Origin: Methanococcoides sp.
GTDB lineage: Archaea; Halobacteriota; Methanosarcinia; Methanosarcinales; Methanosarcinaceae
DNA: 64,000 nt
Assembly: GCA_021108185.1 (NCBI GenBank)
Contig: JAIORJ010000094.1
Span: 1 to 64,000, forward strand
Direction of reading: 5' to 3'
Position 1 is the first letter of the stretch; each line of letters begins with the position of its first letter. The notes below the pieces were generated by a model. That model was not told the origin of the DNA. It did no database searches and saw only the letters and a program-made list of their open reading frames with translations. Both the position numbers and the translations under genes were made by a program. Below, piece by piece: positions 35,198 to 44,248 of the stretch.

Positions 35198-36694
35198 TCA
35201 TTCCGTATTCTCATCAACACCGACCGCGTTAAGGAATTTCTTAACAACTGCCTCATTGACAAGTCTGAGAAGTGTCTGCCTATCCTTTATATCACTGAAA
35301 ACCCCAAGCGGAATCTGGGCCCCTGCTGCATTGGAGTGACCACCAGCGATCTCTTCTCCGAAAGCCCGTCTAAGGACCTCACCGAGATTTACCCTGATGT
35401 CATTGCTTCGACCTGAGATGAAGATACGGTCCTCGGAAACGCCGAAAACAATAGACGTGGAGATCCCTTCAAGGCTTAACAAATAATCCGCTGCCTGTGG
35501 AAGGGCATCGCGGTCCCTTATGATACCAACGTTCGTCAACAGATAGCTACCAATGACCTGCCTGTTAAGTATAGCATCTCCCAGAATATCAAGCGTTTCG
35601 ATCGACATTGAAGGGCGTTCGAGCTGATCAAGTATCTCATGGTCTGCCAATGGGTAAAGGTAAGCAGCTGCAGAAAGATCTGCAGAATCGGTATTCCTCT
35701 TGAAATCCAATGTATCTGTCCTTATGCCGTAAAGCAAAGCAGTTGCAAGAACCTGTTCGATCTCGATGTTCAATTCCTGCAGGTATTTGGTAAGGATAGT
35801 TGCGGATGCCCCCACATTAGGACGAATATCCACAAAATCAGCATCAATGTCAGCATCACCCAATGGATGATGGTCCAAAACGATACCGAGATGCATTCCA
35901 GGGGATAACATATTATTAGCTCCCGGAACCGCACAATCCACCATTGCGATATCAGAAAAATCAGAAAGGCTATGCTCTTCCATTCTGTTAAGGTCGATAC
36001 CCAGTAGATTCACGAATGCCTTGTTCTCCTGATGTCCGATCTCACCATGATACAATATAGAGGACTTAACATCAAATGAATCCGCGATCTTTTGAAGTGC
36101 AAGTGCACTGGAAATAGCATCCGGATCGGGATTGTCATGAACTACGATAGCAAGTGCATTGCCGGACATATCCTTGAACCATTGGGACAGCTTGTTCCCA
36201 CGGTGAACCACCTCTGCACGTCCAAGCGATCTTGCAAGCGATTTTGCAACCAATCGGGATGGCATCAACACAAGGTCTGCACCGAGAGCTTCCATCTCCT
36301 GCAGATTGATGGCATCAGATGCCCTTGCCACACAATAAGCATCATTTATACCCAAAGTGGGTATTATCTCAAGTGCCTTTTTGTTGGCCTCATTGTCAGA
36401 ACTAAGAACAAGAACGCCTGTAAGCTCTTTGAGGTTCAACTGTTTGTAGACCTCAGGATCAGAGATATCCCCTGCAATGGCCTGATACGCGTCTTCGCGT
36501 AATGTTTCAACTTTTTGTGAATCCTTATCAACGATTATAAGGTCTTTATCGAGCTCACGGAGCTCCTTTGCGACAGCAAATCCGATACTGCCACTTCCCA
36601 AGATCAGATAAGTGGGATTTTGCCACTTCTTTTCCGGGACATCCATTTCTTTTAAAGTGGGTATATTGATACCTCCTCGTAAGCTATAATTCAT
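35198..36694 (-). CDS. TrkA-N domain fused to DHH/DHHA1 phosphoesterase
   Basis: The product has 498 residues. An N-terminal Rossmann NAD-binding TrkA-N domain (about 28-160, YLILGSGSIGFAVAKELREL) is followed by a DHH domain (NPDPDAISSALAL, VDCAVPG, DHHPLGDADID) and a DHHA1 domain (GGHSNAAGAQIPLG). Archaeal proteins of this layout are related to RecJ-like or cyclic-dinucleotide/nanoRNA phosphodiesterases. The start is uncertain: ATG 36694 is nearly leaderless, but GAGGAGGT lies inside the frame and points to codon ATA 36664. It shares a divergent promoter with nnr. Confidence 0.9.
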   Translation of the reverse strand: MNYSLRGGINIPTLKEMDVPEKKWQNPTYLILGSGSIGFAVAKELRELDKDLIIVDKDSQKVETLREDAYQAIAGDISDPEVYKQLNLKELTGVLVLSSDNEANKKALEIIPTLGINDAYCVARASDAINLQEMEALGADLVLMPSRLVAKSLARSLGRAEVVHRGNKLSQWFKDMSGNALAIVVHDNPDPDAISSALALQKIADSFDVKSSILYHGEIGHQENKAFVNLLGIDLNRMEEHSLSDFSDIAMVDCAVPGANNMLSPGMHLGIVLDHHPLGDADIDADFVDIRPNVGASATILTKYLQELNIEIEQVLATALLYGIRTDTLDFKRNTDSADLSAAAYLYPLADHEILDQLERPSMSIETLDILGDAILNRQVIGSYLLTNVGIIRDRDALPQAADYLLSLEGISTSIVFGVSEDRIFISGRSNDIRVNLGEVLRRAFGEEIAGGHSNAAGAQIPLGVFSDIKDRQTLLRLVNEAVVKKFLNAVGVDENTE

Positions 36695-36723
36695 TGTTCG
36701 CTATTAAGCGTCTTTCGGAAAAC

Positions 36724-36733
36724 GTATATATAC
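36724..36733. promoter_or_regulatory. Symmetrical TATA element shared by DHH and nnr genes
   Basis: GTATATATAC is a perfect palindrome midway between the divergent starts. Leftward it predicts a transcript beginning 6-8 nt before ATG 36694; rightward it predicts a start near 36754. Confidence 0.45.
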
Positions 36734-36843
36734 CTGAACGCATCCACCGGAAATGAAGACGTACCCAATCCGTACTCATTGAAGTCAAAATAACCAGATT
36801 GATAGAACTAAATACGATGCAAACAGAAGAATATATGAGGAAC

Positions 36844-38289
36844 ATGAAGGGGATCACATCTTCAAGGATGAAAGCGATCGATGAGAATTGCGAGCACTTG
36901 GGATTAAAAGGACTCCAGCTTATGGAAAATGCCGGAGCTGCCATTGCCCATGAAGTGAAGGAACGCATTCAAAAAGGAAATGTGCTCATCGTTGCAGGAA
37001 GGGGGAATAACGGAGGCGATGCTTTTGTTGCTGCCAGACATCTGGTATACGACCCTGCAATTACAGTCAATATTGCACTCATTGGATCGGCTTCGGGGAT
37101 AAGGACCCAGGATTCAATGCACAATTTCGCTCTTCTTGAACATTGTAGAATTGAGGAGTTCATTGAGATAACAGATCCCCAACAGCTTAAAGCAACTGGA
37201 TGGCTTGACGAAGCAGACCTGATAGTGGATGCATTACTGGGAACAGGCATCACCGGTAAGTTAAGGGAAACTGAAGCAACAGTGATAGACCTTATCAACG
37301 ATTCAAAGGTCCCGGTAGTTGCTGTTGATGTACCTTCAGGATTCGATCCCGAGGGAGGGGAATTCGATAGATCGGTACGTGCGGATGTTACCCTCACTTT
37401 TCACAGGATGAAAAAGGGACTGGCATCAGACCATGCTAAAGAATACACATCCGAGGTCAAGGTCATCAACATAGGAGTTTGTGAGGATGCTGAGATATAT
37501 GTTGGAAAAGGAGATATCGCTGCATTCCGAACAAGACGTAGAGATAGCCACAAAGGGCAACATGGAAGGATGCTCATTATCGGAGGCGGGCCTTACTCCG
37601 GTGCCCCTACACTCACTGCCATGGCAGCATTGCGTACCGGTGCAGACATAGTGACAGTGGCAGCTCCTGCAAATGTTGCAGACATCATAGCTTCATTCTC
37701 ACCGAACATCATTGTGAAAGCCCTTTCTTCCAATATCCTTTGTGAGGAGGATATTGACACCGTTGCTAAACTCATAGAAGGCCATGACGTAGTGGTCATG
37801 GGAATGGGACTCGGAAGGGACGAGCGGACGAAAGATACTGTCTCGAAGATCGTTCCCCTTTGCAAAAAAGTGGTTGTCGATGCAGACGGACTTTACGGGA
37901 TAGCTCTTCCTGTGCCGGAAGACATTGAGATGATCATCACGCCACATGCAAGAGAATTTACTGCACTGGGCGGAAATGGTAAAGAGGACGCACTTGAGTT
38001 CTCAAAGAAGAACAATGTAACTGTCCTGCTTAAGGGTAAAGAGGACCACATAAGCAACGGAGAGCGGGTCGCCATCAATCATACCGGAAATCCGGGAATG
38101 ACGGTAGGCGGCACAGGAGATGTTCTTGCCGGAATTACAGGGGCTCTTTTTGCAATTGCGCCTGCGATGGATGCAGCATGTGGTGCAGCTTATATCAATG
38201 GAGTAGCAGGAGACCTTGCTTTTGAAAGGTGGGGGCACGGGTTGCTTGCAACAGATATTATTGATATGATAACAGAAGTAATGAAATAA
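36844..38289 (+). CDS. nnr: Bifunctional NAD(P)H-hydrate epimerase / ADP-dependent dehydratase
   Basis: The enzyme repairs hydrated NADH/NADPH. The YjeF_N epimerase domain (about 1-205) shows LMENAGAAIA, GRGNNGGDAFVAARHL and VDVPSGFDPEGG. The YjeF_C dehydratase domain, of ribokinase fold, shows IIGGGPYSGAP, VVDADGLYG, ITPHAREF and GMTVGGTGDVLAG. I use ATG 36844 (MKGITSSRMKAIDENC) because homologous proteins start around this point and TGAGGAAC precedes it; ATGs at 36817 and 36835 are alternatives. That gives 481 residues. It is followed by a 59-codon gene and moaC. Confidence 0.93.
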   Translation: MKGITSSRMKAIDENCEHLGLKGLQLMENAGAAIAHEVKERIQKGNVLIVAGRGNNGGDAFVAARHLVYDPAITVNIALIGSASGIRTQDSMHNFALLEHCRIEEFIEITDPQQLKATGWLDEADLIVDALLGTGITGKLRETEATVIDLINDSKVPVVAVDVPSGFDPEGGEFDRSVRADVTLTFHRMKKGLASDHAKEYTSEVKVINIGVCEDAEIYVGKGDIAAFRTRRRDSHKGQHGRMLIIGGGPYSGAPTLTAMAALRTGADIVTVAAPANVADIIASFSPNIIVKALSSNILCEEDIDTVAKLIEGHDVVVMGMGLGRDERTKDTVSKIVPLCKKVVVDADGLYGIALPVPEDIEMIITPHAREFTALGGNGKEDALEFSKKNNVTVLLKGKEDHISNGERVAINHTGNPGMTVGGTGDVLAGITGALFAIAPAMDAACGAAYINGVAGDLAFERWGHGLLATDIIDMITEVMK

Positions 38290-38302
38290 AGGGAGTGGGA
38301 AT

Positions 38303-38482
38303 ATGGATACAGAAAGAAAAATAATAGTCGATATCGAAAGGAACCGGGTTCGTGTAGTAGTAAGTCATGGAGAGGACGAGGAAATTGTCAAGCTCTCGAT
38401 CCCTGAAGCACGGGAACTCATGTCAAAAATGCAGGATACAATTCTTGATTATGACCAGAGGAAACAGGTGCGTATCGATTAA
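38303..38482 (+). CDS. 59-residue acidic protein between nnr and moaC
   Basis: A short gene with a strong ribosome site (GGGAGTGGGAAT) encodes MDTERKIIVDIERNRVRVVV and continues with two helices rich in charge (EEIVKLSIPEARELMSKMQ, then DYDQRKQVRID). It fits 13 nt after nnr and 17 nt before moaC, as expected of an operon member. A beta-hairpin followed by a helix is predicted by eye. I do not recognise a family. Confidence 0.65.
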   Translation: MDTERKIIVDIERNRVRVVVSHGEDEEIVKLSIPEARELMSKMQDTILDYDQRKQVRID

Positions 38483-38499
38483 ATATTGGAGAAACGTTA

Positions 38500-38979
38500 A
38501 TGCAGGAATTCAGTCACATTAAAGATGACCGTGCTTACATGGTCGACATAAGTAACAAAGACACGGTTGTCAGGTATGCGACAGCTTCCGGAAAAATAAA
38601 ACTTCATGGAGAAACTGTCGAGAAGATACGCAGTGGAAGTGTGGAAAAAGGAAACGTCCTTGCCACAGCGAGGACCGCTGCCATACTTGCAGTAAAGAGA
38701 ACGCCGGACCTGATTCCGATGTGCCACCAGATACCGATCACTTCCGTAGATGTGGAATTTGAGATCGGGAAAGATGATGTTACTGCTAACGTTGAAGTAA
38801 GGTCCGTGGGCAGAACAGGTGTTGAAATGGAAGCACTTACAGGGGTTTCAGTTGCACTTCTTACGGTATGGGACATGGTAAAGTCTGCTGAAAAGGACAA
38901 TACCGGCAATTACCCATCAACTGCCATTGAGAATATCCATGTTGTAAGAAAAGTGAAAGAGATCATTACAAACCAATGA
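38500..38979 (+). CDS. moaC: Cyclic pyranopterin monophosphate synthase MoaC
   Basis: The enzyme works with MoaA to make the molybdopterin precursor cPMP. At 159 residues it is full length. Conserved active-site segments are TPDLIPMCHQIPIT and TGVEMEALTGVSVALLTVWD, with the lysine in DMVKSAEKD. Molybdopterin or tungstopterin is needed for formylmethanofuran dehydrogenase in methanogens. No other moa/moe gene is in the window. It follows the 59-residue gene. Confidence 0.96.
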   Translation: MQEFSHIKDDRAYMVDISNKDTVVRYATASGKIKLHGETVEKIRSGSVEKGNVLATARTAAILAVKRTPDLIPMCHQIPITSVDVEFEIGKDDVTANVEVRSVGRTGVEMEALTGVSVALLTVWDMVKSAEKDNTGNYPSTAIENIHVVRKVKEIITNQ

Positions 38980-39061
38980 CTTTTAATGGTTCAATGTAGA
39001 TAGGAAAGTTCATTGGCTGATAATTCGATTACTACAAAACGAGACAAGAGAGGTACATCAT

Positions 39062-39910
39062 TTGAAGATCATAGCAGGACCTGCATCACAGTTACTTGCA
39101 TCACGTGTGGCAAGAGAACTAAATATGGAACCAACCCTTTGCGAATTCAACCGTTTTCCCGATGGAGAGGTCTATACAAGGATACTCGAAGATATTGTCG
39201 ATGATGTGACCATTATACAGAGCACACCCACAGACGCAGACCTTGTATCCCTGTTACAGCTTATCGATGCCTGCGAGGATGCGCCCACGATCACAGTGGT
39301 CATACCTTACATGGGTTATGCAAGACAGGATAAGGCGTTCAGATCTGGAGAAGCTATCAGTGCACGTGCAATTGCACGGACCATCCATGCTGACAGGGTC
39401 ATCACGGTCAATATTCATGAGAAGAGCGTGCTCGAACACTTCAATGCGGATTCTTTTGACCTTGACGCATCCCATTTGATAGGGAATTATATCAGATCAC
39501 TGGGTCTGGAAGACCCCCTTATCATCGCGCCTGACAAAGGAGCTATTTCCCTTGCAGAAAGTGCCGCAGCAGATGTGGGGATCGAGTACGATTACCTTGA
39601 GAAGACCAGACATTCCGGGGACACTGTCACCATCAAGACGAAGAACATCGATGTCACAGGGAAAGAGATCATTCTCATCGACGATATGATCGCCACGGGA
39701 GGCACTATGGCAGAGTCCATAAAGCTGCTTCGCAGCCAGGGTGCCAAAGATGTTTACATCGCATGCGTGCATCCTGTGCTTACCAAGAACGGAGTATTAA
39801 GGCTTTACAATGCTGGCGTCCATGAGATCATCGCATCGGACACTCTTGAAAAAGCACAAAGCACCATCAGTGTTGCCCCGCTTATTGCTGATTTCCTGAA
39901 GAACCTCTGA
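39062..39910 (+). CDS. prs: Ribose-phosphate pyrophosphokinase (PRPP synthetase)
   Basis: The enzyme makes PRPP from ribose-5-phosphate and ATP for nucleotides, histidine and tetrahydromethanopterin precursors. It has 282 residues. It starts with TTG at 39062: AGAGAGGTACATCA is correctly placed and no ATG fits. Motifs: FNRFPDGEVY, the catalytic flexible-loop region YMGYARQDKAFRSGEAIS, and the PRPP-binding VTGKEIILIDDMIATGGTMA. The archaeal class III type is suggested by length. Confidence 0.95.
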   Translation: MKIIAGPASQLLASRVARELNMEPTLCEFNRFPDGEVYTRILEDIVDDVTIIQSTPTDADLVSLLQLIDACEDAPTITVVIPYMGYARQDKAFRSGEAISARAIARTIHADRVITVNIHEKSVLEHFNADSFDLDASHLIGNYIRSLGLEDPLIIAPDKGAISLAESAAADVGIEYDYLEKTRHSGDTVTIKTKNIDVTGKEIILIDDMIATGGTMAESIKLLRSQGAKDVYIACVHPVLTKNGVLRLYNAGVHEIIASDTLEKAQSTISVAPLIADFLKNL

Positions 39911-39939
39911 GAAATATAAACATACCGAAGTGGTTTACC

Positions 39940-40422
39940 ATGGCGTTACCCGATATATGCCCACAGGACAACGAACACCGATGTAAGAAAGAGCAATGCT
40001 ACCTCTACCATATAGACTGGCGTACAGGGGAGGAGAACTGTTCCATCGGATACCGCGGGACTCACACACAAAGCGATCCGACAGGAACTACTCGCGACAC
40101 CTATGCTGAAGAGACTCGCAAAAGACTTGGACATAGCTCTGAGGCAACCATCGAGATGCATACGCCAGAAATTTTCACTATAGAAAAAGAGACCATCGAA
40201 GAAAAGAGGGAGATGGTCCCCCATATTAATGAGATAATAGAAACCATTGTGATGGAATCAAAGGATACCACTGTGATAGAATCACATGTGTCAGACCCCA
40301 AAACCGAAATGGCCGATGAGGTCAACCCTTCGAAAGAAGATGCCGACAAAAAGGACAAGTTAGCCAAGATGATGGACCTTGAAGATATTTCCGAGGATTA
40401 TGAGAAGGACTTTTGGAAATAA
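39940..40422 (+). CDS. Hypothetical protein with N-terminal Cys/His cluster and acidic tail
   Basis: The product has 160 residues. The first 40 carry four cysteines and two histidines (ICPQDNEHRCKKEQCYLYHI and ENCSIGY), a plausible zinc site. The remaining 110 residues are low-complexity, dominated by Glu, Thr, Ile, Lys and Asp, and look disordered or coiled-coil. The tail ends EDYEKDFWK. It lies 29 nt after prs. No family is recognised; the zinc knuckle suggests a protein- or nucleic-acid-binding adaptor (speculative). Confidence 0.7.
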   Translation: MALPDICPQDNEHRCKKEQCYLYHIDWRTGEENCSIGYRGTHTQSDPTGTTRDTYAEETRKRLGHSSEATIEMHTPEIFTIEKETIEEKREMVPHINEIIETIVMESKDTTVIESHVSDPKTEMADEVNPSKEDADKKDKLAKMMDLEDISEDYEKDFWK

Positions 40423-40496
40423 ACATCATTCACTCTAATTTTTTTCTTGATTGATACAACTTCAGCTTGCAGAGACCATTTGCCCATTAGACCTTC

Positions 40497-41180
40497 ATGG
40501 AAGAGGACTTCAATGGTTATATAATAAGAGAACATCCATTTAAAGAGATGAAAAACGAACATGTCTGCGATATCTACGAGGCACTCCTCGAAAAGATAGG
40601 ACATCTTCAATGGTGGCCTGCAGATACTCCTTTTGAAGTTGTGATAGGCACAATACTGACACAGCAGACAAAATGGACCAATGTCGAGAAGGCCATAGAA
40701 GGTCTGAAGAAGTATGATCTGATAGAACCTGATAAACTTGCGAGAGCTGACCTGGGACTTATTGAAGGACTTGTCAGAGGTTGTGGTTTTTACCGACAGA
40801 AAGCAAAACGTCTGAGAGATATTGCAGGCTTCTTTGCAAGGGAAGGAACAGATAATATCCTTTCCATGCCAACAACCGAATTACGCAACCTCATGCTTTC
40901 CCTCAATGGCGTGGGAAATGAGACTGCTGATAGTATCGTCCTTTACGCTGCTGACAAACCGAAGTTCGTGATAGATGCTTATACAACACGGATCATGAAA
41001 TGTATCGGTATTGAAGGCAATTATATGCAACTTCAGGAGTTGTTCGAAAAGAGCCTTCCTGAAGATGTGCCGCTCTATAAAGAATACCATGCATTGATAG
41101 TGGAATATGCTAAGAACTACTGCGGAAAGAAACAGTGCGACGACTGTGTACTGACCAAAGGATCAAAAGGAGAGGACTAA
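40497..41180 (+). CDS. HhH-GPD DNA glycosylase, endonuclease III-related
   Basis: The product has 227 residues. The helix-hairpin-helix LNGVGNETADSIVLYA and the catalytic aspartate in FVIDAYTTR identify the superfamily. The lysine that makes endonuclease III a lyase (GxGxKTA) is replaced: the hairpin reads GVGNETA, as in MagIII-type 3-methyladenine glycosylases. The C-terminal Fe-S loop keeps three cysteines (YCGKKQCDDC) but the fourth is absent. It is probably a monofunctional base-excision glycosylase for alkylated or mismatched bases. Two nt later the TPD nuclease gene begins. Confidence 0.9.
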   Translation: MEEDFNGYIIREHPFKEMKNEHVCDIYEALLEKIGHLQWWPADTPFEVVIGTILTQQTKWTNVEKAIEGLKKYDLIEPDKLARADLGLIEGLVRGCGFYRQKAKRLRDIAGFFAREGTDNILSMPTTELRNLMLSLNGVGNETADSIVLYAADKPKFVIDAYTTRIMKCIGIEGNYMQLQELFEKSLPEDVPLYKEYHALIVEYAKNYCGKKQCDDCVLTKGSKGED

Positions 41181-41182
41181 AA

Positions 41183-41968
41183 ATGGAAAAAGAGACCTAC
41201 CTCCAGATATATCAGCAGGTAAACACGCTTGAAGATATAGATATATTAGCGATTGAATTTGAAGAAAGCACAGGGGTCATTGCAGCGATCCTCAATCAGA
41301 AAACGGTCTCAAAGGTCAAAAGGAAGATGGGGCAACTTCAGAATAAAGCAAAGAACTTCCAATACCTCTGGGAAAAGGGCATGACCATCAATACGCTGGC
41401 ACAGAATAATGATGTCCCAGCTACTTTAATGGCAAGTGTGATCATCAAGGAACTGGGTTACTCTAAAAAGCATGTCCTCAAGAATCTGGACACACTTGAC
41501 AACAGAAGACTTGCGATCGAAATAGAAGATGCGACCAACTCTGACCATTTCTTCTCCCCCAAAGCCCATGCACTTCAGGTTGTAAAGGGAAAGATGGGAG
41601 AGGACATTATAGGCAAATGGCTTGACCACCACAAGTTAGGTTACAGCACTGAAGAAGACCTGAGAGAACTAGGAATGCAGAAGACACCTGATTTTTTTCT
41701 TGACAAGACCCTCTATGTTGATGGCACTGAGATCGAGTGGATAGAAAGTAAGGCAATGTTCGGGGATGAAAAGGAGCACACCTACTATTTTAAAAAGCAG
41801 TTCCAGCATTATGAAAGGGACTATGGCACAGGAATGGTGATCTACTGGTACGGCCACCTTGATACCATAGAATTTGAAGGCAACCTTATACGTGACCACA
41901 CTTTTTACATGGACCTGGATGCAAAAATAGATGCAGAAATAGACGAACTTCTGAGTTCAACCCTTTGA
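41183..41968 (+). CDS. TPD-family protein (archaeal homologue of C15orf41/CDIN1 nuclease)
   Basis: The product has 261 residues. The ATG at 41183 follows GGAGAGGACTAAAA; the frame is open 16 codons further up, inside the glycosylase gene. The N-terminal half is helical (EDIDILAIEFEESTGVIAAI, then a helix-turn-helix-like ITIN-type segment). The C-terminal half has the family's TPD motif and a PD-(D/E)xK nuclease core: KTPDFFLDKTLYVDGTEI followed by EWIESKAMFGDE. The human homologue CDIN1 partners codanin-1. Tight linkage to a glycosylase suggests a DNA-repair role in archaea (inference). Confidence 0.85.
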   Translation: MEKETYLQIYQQVNTLEDIDILAIEFEESTGVIAAILNQKTVSKVKRKMGQLQNKAKNFQYLWEKGMTINTLAQNNDVPATLMASVIIKELGYSKKHVLKNLDTLDNRRLAIEIEDATNSDHFFSPKAHALQVVKGKMGEDIIGKWLDHHKLGYSTEEDLRELGMQKTPDFFLDKTLYVDGTEIEWIESKAMFGDEKEHTYYFKKQFQHYERDYGTGMVIYWYGHLDTIEFEGNLIRDHTFYMDLDAKIDAEIDELLSSTL

Positions 41969-41978
41969 ACAAAATAAC

Positions 41979-42197
41979 TCACTTTCTTTTTATGTCCATG
42001 ATGCTCAGTGTATGAACGTGGGAGACCTCTTCTTCCTCATATACCACTGCGCCATCCATTATTGAGGCATGCGTACCCATCATCTCAAGCATGTCAGAGA
42101 CTTCATCGAAACCCGGAGCACGCAGGTTGCTCATTTCGAAAATATCCATCAGAGCGGTTATTGCAGGCCTTTCAGTATTTGCTTTGATACGGGTCAT
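41979..42197 (-). CDS. Small protein downstream of feoB
   Basis: The product has 72 residues. The ATG at 42197 is chosen because the longer frame (to 42401) runs antisense-like through feoB and is Cys/His-rich and atypical. It contains a Met-rich helical centre (DEVSDMLEMMGTHASIMDGA) and an acidic stretch followed by HVHTLSIMDIKRK. It might be a FeoC-like accessory by position, but it lacks a clear winged helix or cysteines. A TTTTAATAG element about 27 nt upstream could make it leaderless and independent of feoB. Confidence 0.55.
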   Translation of the reverse strand: MTRIKANTERPAITALMDIFEMSNLRAPGFDEVSDMLEMMGTHASIMDGAVVYEEEEVSHVHTLSIMDIKRK

Positions 42198-42271
42198 ATA
42201 GATAAGTTTGTTTAGTACTATTAAAACCTGCCGAGATAGAAATATTATAGGTACATTGGATAGATCGAGAT

Positions 42272-44248
42272 TTAAAGGTTCATTCCGATCATATTTATTA
42301 GTGCACCGATGACCAGTGCCAGTGTGATCGTGAAAAGAGATATAGCAGTGGTATCTTTCCATCCAAGCTCGTGCTTTAGTATTGCAATGGTTGCAACACA
42401 TGGGATATAGATGGTGGTAATGACCGCGAAAGAGTACATTTGCAAAGGTGTGAGCACCAAGGCAAAGTTTGCAGTTCCGGCAAGCACCGCCAGTATCTGC
42501 AACGCCATTTCTTTCCTGAGAATACCGAAGATAAGGGCAGTTGCTGCAAATGCCGGCAATCCAAAGATCCCCACTGTGATCGGCTCCACTGCATTCTGGA
42601 ACACATCCAGAACACCAAGAGAATCGATCAGGCCAAGTAATGCACTTCCAGCCACTAACAACGGGAATGCAATATACATGAACTCACGGACACGCAACCA
42701 GGTCTTTTGGAAAGTAGCCCTTCGGTCCGGCTTCCGTAATGGGGCCATTTCCATGATAAGACCGGTCCTTTCTCCCGAAAGCCCCTTGCCGAGCACCCAG
42801 CCGGTGGCAAAGATGATCACAAGCTCAAGCACGTAGATGGAAATAGCTGCCCAGTATCCCACAAAGGTGCCTACAAGTCCAATTATTATAACGGTCCTTG
42901 CAGAACATGGAGTCAGGGCTATCAGCACAGATGCAATCCTTTTCTCACGGACCGTATTCAGGGTGCGTGTAGACATTATTGCAGGGACACTACACCCCAT
43001 ACCAAGTACCAGAGGAATGATGGCCCTCCCGTGAAGCCCCACCTTGTGAGTCCAGTTATCAAGCAGGAAGGATGCCCTTGTCAGATAACCGGAATCCTCG
43101 AACAGTGACAGTATCACGTAGAACACCGCAATGTAGGGAATAGCGATAGCGACACCTGCCTCAACTCCCAGAAGAGAATAGATTATAACGTTCCTTATAA
43201 CAGGGTGTGAACCTGCAAGCAGACTTTCTGCCGGAGAGATAAGAAAGGTCTCGAACAGGGAAACTATGCCCTCTTCGAGAAAACCGCCCACAGTAAAAAC
43301 TACAAAGAAAGTCAATAGCAGTGCAGCAACAAGTCCGGTAATGCCCACATATTCCGAAGTGAGCACTGAATCGATCCTTTCTTTAAATGTGACCTTATGC
43401 TCGACCTGAGTGGTCACCCTGTCAACGATATAACCAGCCTCACCGTAAAGGTCACGCACGATGGTATCCGAAATGGACATATCATGTGCTTTTTCAATAT
43501 CATCAGTAATGGATTCGGAGGTAATTAACAAAAGATCAGCCTCGTGAGGGCGACAGCTCAATTTGACGAACTCTTCATCCCTTTCCAGTGCCCTGACCTT
43601 GATACCATATCCTATCTCCGGAAAATCCTCATCCAGCTTCTTAATTGCACGAAGAATATGATTATCGTAATGTACCCTACGCCTGTCCTTAATGGAAAGT
43701 TTCTCATCGATGGCCACAAGGACAGATTCTTCCAGCCCGACGCCTTTGGTGGCGATGGTAGGCACCACAGGCACCCCAAGGGTCTCGGAAAGCTTTTCGA
43801 TATCGATCTCGATTCCCATTTCCTTTGCAGCATCCATCTGGTTAAGTGCTACCACCACGGGGATGTTCAGCTCAAGCAATTGCAGTGTAAGGAAAAGATT
43901 GCGTTCAAGGCGGGTAGCATCCACCACATTGATGATGACATCCGGATATTCACGCAAAAGGTAGCGTTTTGCGACCTTCTCATCCTCAGTTGATGCTCCC
44001 AGAGAATAGATACCCGGAAGATCGACAACATCGAGCTTCTTAGAGCCTACATTGACGCTGCCATGTGTAAGCTCCACAGTGGTTCCGGGATAGTTCGCCA
44101 CTACAACGCCCACGCCTGTCAGACGGGAGAAGAATGCGCTTTTACCGACACTGGGATTGCCCACAAAGGCTATGGTCATGTCGAAATTTGACGACCTCGC
44201 CTTACGTATGTTCGCAGCAGGTCCATCATTAATTTCTGTCGTTTCCAC
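42272..44248 (-). CDS. feoB: Ferrous iron transport protein B
   Basis: FeoB is the membrane Fe(II) importer with a cytoplasmic G domain. It has 658 residues. It starts with GTG 44248 after GAGGTATCCAC, overlapping the regulator gene by 20 nt. G motifs: GNPSVGKSAFF (30-40), DLPGIYSLG, NQMDAAKE. The membrane part has two Gate domains: LVLGMGCSVPAIMSTRTL and LTPCSARTVI, with the conserved Cys of each, and about nine to ten helices. FeoA is not separate here but fused to the upstream DtxR regulator. Confidence 0.96.
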   Translation of the reverse strand: METTEINDGPAANIRKARSSNFDMTIAFVGNPSVGKSAFFSRLTGVGVVVANYPGTTVELTHGSVNVGSKKLDVVDLPGIYSLGASTEDEKVAKRYLLREYPDVIINVVDATRLERNLFLTLQLLELNIPVVVALNQMDAAKEMGIEIDIEKLSETLGVPVVPTIATKGVGLEESVLVAIDEKLSIKDRRRVHYDNHILRAIKKLDEDFPEIGYGIKVRALERDEEFVKLSCRPHEADLLLITSESITDDIEKAHDMSISDTIVRDLYGEAGYIVDRVTTQVEHKVTFKERIDSVLTSEYVGITGLVAALLLTFFVVFTVGGFLEEGIVSLFETFLISPAESLLAGSHPVIRNVIIYSLLGVEAGVAIAIPYIAVFYVILSLFEDSGYLTRASFLLDNWTHKVGLHGRAIIPLVLGMGCSVPAIMSTRTLNTVREKRIASVLIALTPCSARTVIIIGLVGTFVGYWAAISIYVLELVIIFATGWVLGKGLSGERTGLIMEMAPLRKPDRRATFQKTWLRVREFMYIAFPLLVAGSALLGLIDSLGVLDVFQNAVEPITVGIFGLPAFAATALIFGILRKEMALQILAVLAGTANFALVLTPLQMYSFAVITTIYIPCVATIAILKHELGWKDTTAISLFTITLALVIGALINMIGMNL

